Shown piece after piece: positions 6,280 to 10,503 of a stretch of 10,503 nt of DNA. The stretch's first letter is position 1; each line of letters opens with the position of its first letter. The notes beneath the pieces are model-generated. The model made no database searches and was not told the origin of the DNA. It saw nothing but the letters and a program-made list of their open reading frames with translations. Where the stretch lies: NCBI GenBank assembly GCA_030840415.1, contig JAVEEO010000303.1, positions 1 to 10,503 of the forward strand, written 5' to 3'. This DNA is from Pseudonocardiales bacterium (lineage in GTDB: Bacteria > Actinomycetota > Actinomycetes > Mycobacteriales > Jatrophihabitantaceae). The position numbers were made by a program, and so were the translations under genes.

Positions 6280-7902
6280 TCAGCGCTCACCGGCACTGCC
6301 GGCCGCCGCCCGCAACCGCCACTTCATCACCTTGCCGGTGGAGGTGTGCGGCAGCTCGGACACCTCGAGGATCTGCTTGGGCAGCTTGAACCGCGCCAGC
6401 GAGCGGCCGGCCTGTTCGAGCAGCTCGTCCGGATCCAGCACGGTCCCGGGCTCGGCCACCACGTAGGCAAGGATCGAGTCACTGGTCTCGGTGTCGCTCA
6501 CGCCGAGCACCGCCACCTCGGCGACTCCCGGCAGCTTGCCGAACACCGCCTCGACCTCGGCGGGGTAGACGTTGAAGCCGTTCACCAGCACCAGGTCGCT
6601 GCGTCGGCCCACCAGGTGGTAGTCGCCGTCGTCATCGGCCACCGCCAGGTCACCGGTGCTGAACCAGCCGTCGGCGTCCGGGCCGTCCGTGGCGTCGGGC
6701 CAGTAGCCGAGGAACAGGTTGGCCCCGCGCACCTCGAGCAGGCCGAGGTCGCCCACCTCGACCACCTCGCCGTCGGAGTCGACCAGCCGCACCTCGACCC
6801 CGGGCAAGGGCCGTCCGACCGAGCCGGGCTTCGGCTCGGCCCAGCCGACAGAGCCACCAGAGCCGTCAGGCCTCAGGTTCAGGCTGATCACCGGCGCAGC
6901 CTCGGTCAGGCCGTAGCCCTCGAACAGCGGCACCCCGATGTCGGCATAGCGCGCGACCAGCTCCGCCGGCAGCGGAGCCGAGCCGGACAGCGCGAACCGG
7001 ACGCCGCTGAAACCGTCGGCAAGGTCTGGCAGGCCGGCCCAGATCGCGAACTCCAGCGGGGCGCCGACTACCACCGTGACCTGCTCGTCGCGCAGCTGGC
7101 GCAGGGTCGCCGCGGCATCGAACTTCGAGGCCAGCACCACGCCGGCGCCGAAGTACAACGCCAGTCCCAGGCCGGCGTTCAGGCCGAACACGTGGAACAG
7201 CGGCAGCGGCAGGAAGACCCGGTCGGCGGCACTGACCGGCGCCGGCCGCAGCTCACCGACCTGGCTCAGGTTGGCCAGCAGCGCGCGCATCGGCAACATG
7301 GCGCCCTTCGGACGCCCGGAGGTGCCCGAGGTGTAGAGCAGCACCGCCAACTGCTCACCGGTACGGTCCACGCCCCGCGGCGGGCCGTCGGGGGCCGCCC
7401 GGCCGGTGGCCGCCAGCTCGGCCACCGTTGGCAGCCCGTCGGCGCCGGACCGGGCGGCGATCACGATCTGGCTCAGCCGCGGATGATTCTGATAGAGCTG
7501 GCCGGCGGCAGCGACGGCGGCCACCGAGGAGGTGACCAGCATCCGCGCGCCGGAATCGGCGAGGATGTGCTCGAGCTCGGGCAGCGTGTAACCGGGATTG
7601 ACCGGCACCACCACCAGGCCGGCCTGCAACGCGGCCAGGTAGACCGCGACGAACTCGGCGGAGGTCGGCGCCTGGATCGCCAGCCGGTCGCCCGGCTCCA
7701 GGCCAGCGCCGACCAGGCCGGCCGCCAGGTCGCCGGTCTGCTGGTGCAGCTGCGACCAGGTCCAGCGGGCCTCGGCGTCGATCAGCGCGATCTCGTCCGG
7801 CCGCTGGGCCGCCGCGCGCCGGACCAGCTCGCCGAAGGTGGCCGGCCGCTCGCCGGCGGCCCGGTCGTCACCGGCCAGCCAGCCGTGCGGATCGACAGTC
7901 AC
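6280..7902 (-). CDS. Acyl-CoA synthetase (fatty acid-CoA ligase, ANL superfamily)
   Basis: This enzyme activates a carboxylic acid with ATP and transfers it to coenzyme A through an acyl-AMP intermediate. Starting at GTG 7902 it has 540 residues, normal for the family. The adenylation core motifs are intact: YTSGTSGRPKG (190-200) binds phosphate, GYGLTE (329-334) is the A5 motif, STGD (415-418) holds the ribose-binding aspartate, GRRSD (432-436) with NGFNVYPAEVE starts the mobile C-terminal domain, and K524 in STGKVMKWRL is the catalytic lysine for adenylation. The start is chosen because AGGGGAGG lies four bases before the GTG, whereas the in-frame starts at 7938 and 7932 have no ribosome site. 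The acid it uses (medium or long chain, or aryl) cannot be told from sequence. It heads a two-gene unit with the glutaredoxin-like gene. Confidence 0.92.
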   Translation of the reverse strand: MTVDPHGWLAGDDRAAGERPATFGELVRRAAAQRPDEIALIDAEARWTWSQLHQQTGDLAAGLVGAGLEPGDRLAIQAPTSAEFVAVYLAALQAGLVVVPVNPGYTLPELEHILADSGARMLVTSSVAAVAAAGQLYQNHPRLSQIVIAARSGADGLPTVAELAATGRAAPDGPPRGVDRTGEQLAVLLYTSGTSGRPKGAMLPMRALLANLSQVGELRPAPVSAADRVFLPLPLFHVFGLNAGLGLALYFGAGVVLASKFDAAATLRQLRDEQVTVVVGAPLEFAIWAGLPDLADGFSGVRFALSGSAPLPAELVARYADIGVPLFEGYGLTEAAPVISLNLRPDGSGGSVGWAEPKPGSVGRPLPGVEVRLVDSDGEVVEVGDLGLLEVRGANLFLGYWPDATDGPDADGWFSTGDLAVADDDGDYHLVGRRSDLVLVNGFNVYPAEVEAVFGKLPGVAEVAVLGVSDTETSDSILAYVVAEPGTVLDPDELLEQAGRSLARFKLPKQILEVSELPHTSTGKVMKWRLRAAAGSAGER

Positions 7903-8193
7903 CAGACCTCCCCTCGGACTTCCGGTTCGCATCGCCACGGCACCGGGCCGGGCGCCCGGTCCGCTCTACAAGCTACTGACGGGTACGCCAGGACGCCAGA
8001 AATCCCCCGGAACGGACCGGCGGCACCCCGCTAACGACGCAGAGTAACCGCCAGGTACTCGTCGTGGGACGTTTCGGCAGGTAGCGTCACGGCAGGAAGC
8101 AGTAGGAAAGTTGTAATGAAAGCACGCCGTCCTGCCCGAACGCGCCCACGCCCGGTCGGCGATACCTCCACCACGAAAGCAGGGCATGGCCGA
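7903..8193. other. Divergent intergenic region between acyl-CoA synthetase and sigma factor
   Basis: These 291 bases separate two genes read away from each other and must hold both promoters, but no convincing -35/-10 pair was found on either strand. Visible items are a 7-bp stem ACCGGGC / GCCCGGT (7942-7960) in the synthetase leader; GAGTAACCGC at 8042-8051, repeated exactly upstream of the anti-sigma gene; and GGCAGGA / TCCTGCC arms (8091-8097, 8130-8136) around a 32-base loop. An open frame from ATG 8116 enters the sigma gene, but its first 26 codons lack the G/C third-base bias. Confidence 0.5.
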
Positions 8194-8997
8194 ATGAGCG
8201 TCCCCGACGTGGCTGTGGGCGTTCGGGCGCTGGCCACCGAGGGGTGGGCAGAACTGACCCGGCTGGTGGCCCGCGCGGCCCTCGACCGGCTCCGCGTGAT
8301 CATGGACGCCGTCGACTCGACGGTCAACCTTCCGCTGTCAACCTCCCAGCCCGCGTCCAGTGTCACCGGCGAGCTCGGTTCGTCCAACGACCCGGCGCCG
8401 GAAAGGATACCGGCGCCCCGCGACGGCGACAGCTCCGACATCGATGCCGAGCACGCCGCGACCTGGGCGCTGGTCCGCGCGGCCCAGCAGGGCGACGGCG
8501 AGGCGTTCGGCAAGCTGTACGACCAGTACGTCGACTCCGTGTTCCGGTTCGTCTACTACCGGGTCAACGACCGCGCGCTGGCCGAGGACTTCACCTCCGA
8601 GACCTTCCTGCGCGCGCTGCGCCGGATCTCCTCGATCAGCTACCAGGGCCGCGACATCGGCGCCTGGTTCATCACCATCGCCCGCAACATCATCTTCGAT
8701 CACGCCAAATCGGCCCGGTACCGGCTGGAGTTGACCACCGGTGAGGTCATCGAGGGCAGGGAGGTGGAGGCCGGCCCGGAACTCGCGGTGCTGGCCAACC
8801 TGACCAACGCCCGGCTGATGGAGGCGGTGAACGACCTGGGCGAGGAGCAGAAGGAGTGCATCGTGCTCCGCTTCCTCAACGGGCTGTCGGTCGCCGAGAC
8901 CGCTTCGGTGATGGGCAAGAACGACGGGGCGATCAAGGCCCTGCAGCACCGGGCCGTCAAACGGCTGGCCACCGTCCTCGGCGACGAGCTCAGGTGA
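8194..8997 (+). CDS. bldN: BldN-like ECF sigma factor with N-terminal extension
   Basis: This alternative sigma factor directs RNA polymerase to a specific promoter set. From ATG 8194 it has 267 residues. Region 2 spans about 103-172 (AFGKLYDQYVDSVFRFVYYR, then EDFTSETFLRALRR and GAWFITIARN), and region 4 about 205-262 (EECIVLRFLNGLSVAETA-type helix-turn-helix, GKNDGAIKALQHRAVKRL). About 88 residues precede region 2; Streptomyces BldN is made as a proprotein with a similar-length removable N-terminal part, and the opening VPDVAV resembles it. An upstream ATG at 8116, preceded by AGGAAAG, would give 293 residues. The added codons have about 11 of 25 A/T third bases, whereas codons after 8194 are strongly G/C, so 8194 is preferred. 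The anti-sigma gene follows. In Streptomyces BldN controls aerial development; here the regulon is unknown. Confidence 0.9.
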   Translation: MSVPDVAVGVRALATEGWAELTRLVARAALDRLRVIMDAVDSTVNLPLSTSQPASSVTGELGSSNDPAPERIPAPRDGDSSDIDAEHAATWALVRAAQQGDGEAFGKLYDQYVDSVFRFVYYRVNDRALAEDFTSETFLRALRRISSISYQGRDIGAWFITIARNIIFDHAKSARYRLELTTGEVIEGREVEAGPELAVLANLTNARLMEAVNDLGEEQKECIVLRFLNGLSVAETASVMGKNDGAIKALQHRAVKRLATVLGDELR

Positions 8998-9020
8998 GCG
9001 GGAAAAAGTGGCCGCAACCG

Positions 9021-9049
9021 AGTAACCGCAGCGGCCGGCTCGTCGTTGA
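9021..9049 (+). promoter_or_regulatory. Candidate BldN-type promoter for the anti-sigma gene
   Basis: AGTAAC (9021-9026) and CGTTGA (9044-9049) are separated by 17 bases in the 124-bp gap between sigma and anti-sigma genes. The Streptomyces sigma-BldN consensus, as remembered, is CGTAAC-N16-CGTTGA, so this differs by one base and one spacer position. In Streptomyces rsbN is transcribed from a sigma-BldN promoter, giving negative feedback. The start site would fall near 9056, about 65 bases before the ATG at 9122. Confidence 0.6.
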
Positions 9050-9121
9050 ATGCTGCGAAGCTGGCCAGCACCGCCACCCAGGCGACCGGATGCTGCGTTC
9101 GGTGAGTCTTGGGAGGTCGCG

Positions 9122-10384
9122 ATGAGCGCGGGCAGGTTCACCACCCGGTGGGGCCGTCGGCATGCCGCCGGCCGCTCCGCCGTCGAGGCAGACCTGGTCA
9201 CCCGGCTGCGCGCCCTGCCCGTGCCCACACCGGAGCCTCGCTTCAAGTCCGAGCTGCGCGCCCAACTGGTCGCCATCACCGCCCGGATCGTGTCCGAGTC
9301 GGCGAGCGCCGATGCGGACCCCGCCGGCTCAGCCGCCGTCGTTGGTTCCCGTGCCACCGGCGGCCGGGCCGTGCGTGCGCTGCGCCGGCCGGTGCTGGCC
9401 CTGGCCGGCGCCTCCACGGTGCTGGTGCTGCTGCTCGGCATGGCGGTGTGGATGTCGAACGGATCGTTGCCCGGCCAGTCCCTGTACGGCGTGAAGCGGG
9501 CGAGCGAGAACGTCCAGCTGTCGATGGCCGGCAACGACGTCGCCAAGGGCCAGGCCTACCTGGAGCTGGCCGGCAACCGGGTGCGCGAGGCCGCCAAGCT
9601 GCTCTCCCAGCCGTCGGCGATGGTGGCTTCCGGCGGCGTCAGCGCCGACGGCAAGCGGATCAGCCCGCGCACCGCGTCCCTGGTCAACGACACGCTGGCC
9701 AGTGCCGACGAAGACACCGTGCACGGCATGCAGCTGCTCGGCCGGGCCGCGGTGGCCCAGCTGTCCAAGGACCCGCTGACCAAGATGACCACCTGGTGGC
9801 CCGGGCAGAACACCCGGATGACCGAGGTCCGCAACCGGCTCCCGGCCGGCGCGCTGCGCACCCGGGCTCAGGCGTCGGTGTTGCTGCTGCAGCGGATCGC
9901 CGTCCGCACCGGCCAGCTCGCCGGCGCGATGGGGTGCCCCTGCCTGTCCCGGGCACTGGCCGACGAACTCGGGCCGGTGCCGTGCACCGGCTGCGCCGCG
10001 GTGCCCAGACCGAGCCCCGGCGGCGGTATCGGCACCACCCTGCCGGTGCCGGTGCCCGGTGTCGGGTCGACCCCGTCCGGTTCGTTGCCGAGCGTGTCGC
10101 TGCCCACCCTCGGCGGCGGACCGAGCACTTCCGGCCACGCCGCCGGCCCGCCGCTGCCCCGCCGGGCGGTGTCGGGGCTGCCGACCCCGCCGCCGCTTTC
10201 GCTGCCCTCGAGCGTGCCGTCCGGTGACTCGAGCGCCGGCGGCGGCACCCCGATCGGACCGGTCGTGCTGCCCTCGCCCGACCTGCCGGTGCCGCTGCCG
10301 TCCCAGGGTGCCGGATCGGGCCTGGCCGCCGTGCTGCCCAGCCTGCCCGCGGTACCCACCCTGCCTGGCGTCCTGGGCCGCTGA
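9122..10384 (+). CDS. rsbN: RsbN-like membrane anti-sigma factor (DUF5667 type)
   Basis: This 420-residue protein probably holds the neighbouring sigma factor at the membrane. Residues 1-89 are cytoplasmic, with EADLVTRLRALPVP...RFKSELRAQL as the likely sigma-binding helices. Residues 91-111 form one transmembrane helix (LALAGASTVLVLLLGMAVWM), preceded by RALRR, giving an N-in orientation. Outside, residues about 112-225 match the DUF5667 pattern (PGQSLYGVKRASENVQL; helices with LELAGNRVREA). Residues 291-420 are a Pro/Ser/Gly-rich low-complexity tail. Four cysteines lie just before the tail at 272, 274, 288 and 291 (C-x-C-x13-C-x2-C). ATG 9122 has GGGAGG five bases upstream; the frame is open to 9050 but that part overlaps the candidate promoter's start region. 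Function is assigned from position and architecture, by analogy to Streptomyces RsbN. Confidence 0.88.
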   Translation: MSAGRFTTRWGRRHAAGRSAVEADLVTRLRALPVPTPEPRFKSELRAQLVAITARIVSESASADADPAGSAAVVGSRATGGRAVRALRRPVLALAGASTVLVLLLGMAVWMSNGSLPGQSLYGVKRASENVQLSMAGNDVAKGQAYLELAGNRVREAAKLLSQPSAMVASGGVSADGKRISPRTASLVNDTLASADEDTVHGMQLLGRAAVAQLSKDPLTKMTTWWPGQNTRMTEVRNRLPAGALRTRAQASVLLLQRIAVRTGQLAGAMGCPCLSRALADELGPVPCTGCAAVPRPSPGGGIGTTLPVPVPGVGSTPSGSLPSVSLPTLGGGPSTSGHAAGPPLPRRAVSGLPTPPPLSLPSSVPSGDSSAGGGTPIGPVVLPSPDLPVPLPSQGAGSGLAAVLPSLPAVPTLPGVLGR

Positions 10385-10403
10385 CGCACTGACTACGCTC
10401 GGT

Positions 10404-10422
10404 GCTGCTCTTGTAGAGCAGC
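10404..10422 (+). promoter_or_regulatory. Perfect 8-bp hairpin before the last gene
   Basis: GCTGCTCT (10404-10411) and AGAGCAGC (10415-10422) pair perfectly around TGT. It starts 19 bases past the anti-sigma stop and ends four bases before the Shine-Dalgarno AAGGAGG (10427-10433) of the next gene. Without a U-tract it is a poor terminator; it could be a protein-binding palindrome or a leader structure. Confidence 0.45.
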
Positions 10423-10438
10423 GTCGAAGGAGGCACGA

Positions 10439-10503
10439 GTGCCTGGCCGGTCCGTGGGTTCGGCGGTGCGCGAGGTCGAGGAAGCGCTGGCCGTCCCGCC
10501 CCG
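10439..10503 (+). CDS. Start of an unidentified gene, cut by window edge
   Basis: A GTG at 10439 follows AAGGAGG with five bases between, the best ribosome binding site in the window, and opens a frame of 21 complete codons (VPGRSVGSAVREVEEALAVP...) to the end. The codons are G/C-biased as in the neighbours. The piece is too short to name. In Streptomyces a HAD-family hydrolase gene is remembered close to bldN-rsbN, so that is one possibility, but no HAD motif is reached here. Confidence 0.6.
   Translation, partial: MPGRSVGSAVREVEEALAVPP

Noticed and set aside
7942..7960. Riboswitch or attenuator ahead of the acyl-CoA synthetase
   Set aside because: There is only one 7-bp GC stem, with no conserved aptamer-like sequence. 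Such stems are common in DNA of this GC content.
6274..8034. 586-codon plus-strand frame
   Set aside because: It mirrors the acyl-CoA synthetase, whose motifs A3 to A10 are all intact on the minus strand.
8338..9546. 402-codon minus-strand frame across the sigma and anti-sigma genes
   Set aside because: It is antisense to two genes with clear sigma and membrane domains, and shows no family features.

Overview
The window is very GC-rich with strong G/C preference at third codon positions. Its gene set is typical of an actinobacterium: Rex with a fused-type haem operon, a BldN-like ECF sigma factor and a DUF5667-type membrane anti-sigma factor. The order hemD-hemC-hemA-rex-(glutaredoxin)-bldN-rsbN is, from memory, the same as the Streptomyces block around rex and bldN. 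The HemD sequence also reads close to the mycobacterial two-domain form. The genus cannot be fixed from the sequence; a mycelial or coccoid actinobacterium outside the enteric-like groups is all that can be said.

Layout. Positions 1-938 (minus) hold the N-terminal 312 codons of a soluble gluzincin-type metallopeptidase, cut by the window edge. A 39-bp hairpin at 1046-1084 probably ends the haem transcript. Positions 1093-5718 (minus) are a tightly coupled operon read in the order rex, hemA, hemC, hemD, each junction being a 4-bp stop/start overlap. It would turn glutamyl-tRNA into uroporphyrinogen III, except for the HemB step, which is not encoded here. Upstream of rex (5719-6026) lie a perfect Rex operator embedded in a good promoter, a 15-bp direct repeat flanking that operator, a leader hairpin, two possible terminator hairpins, and a 22-bp tandem repeat. 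Positions 6027-7902 (minus) encode a small CxxC glutaredoxin-like protein and an acyl-CoA synthetase (ANL superfamily), four bases apart.

After a 291-bp divergent intergenic region, the plus strand carries a BldN-like sigma factor (8194-8997) with a long N-terminal extension. A separate 124-bp gap follows, containing a candidate promoter for that same sigma factor. Next comes a single-pass membrane anti-sigma factor (9122-10384) with a Pro/Ser/Gly-rich outer tail. A 19-bp perfect hairpin precedes a strong ribosome binding site and the first 21 codons of another gene that runs off the end.

Working picture: Rex senses NADH/NAD+ and represses its own operon, so haem supply follows respiratory state. 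The sigma/anti-sigma pair looks like a self-limiting switch in which the sigma factor drives production of its own inhibitor. No mobile element, CRISPR array, tRNA or rRNA was seen. The core is a conserved actinobacterial locus; the less ordinary items are the DNA repeats around the rex promoter, the metallopeptidase sitting where hemB might be expected, and the cysteine-bearing tail of the anti-sigma factor.
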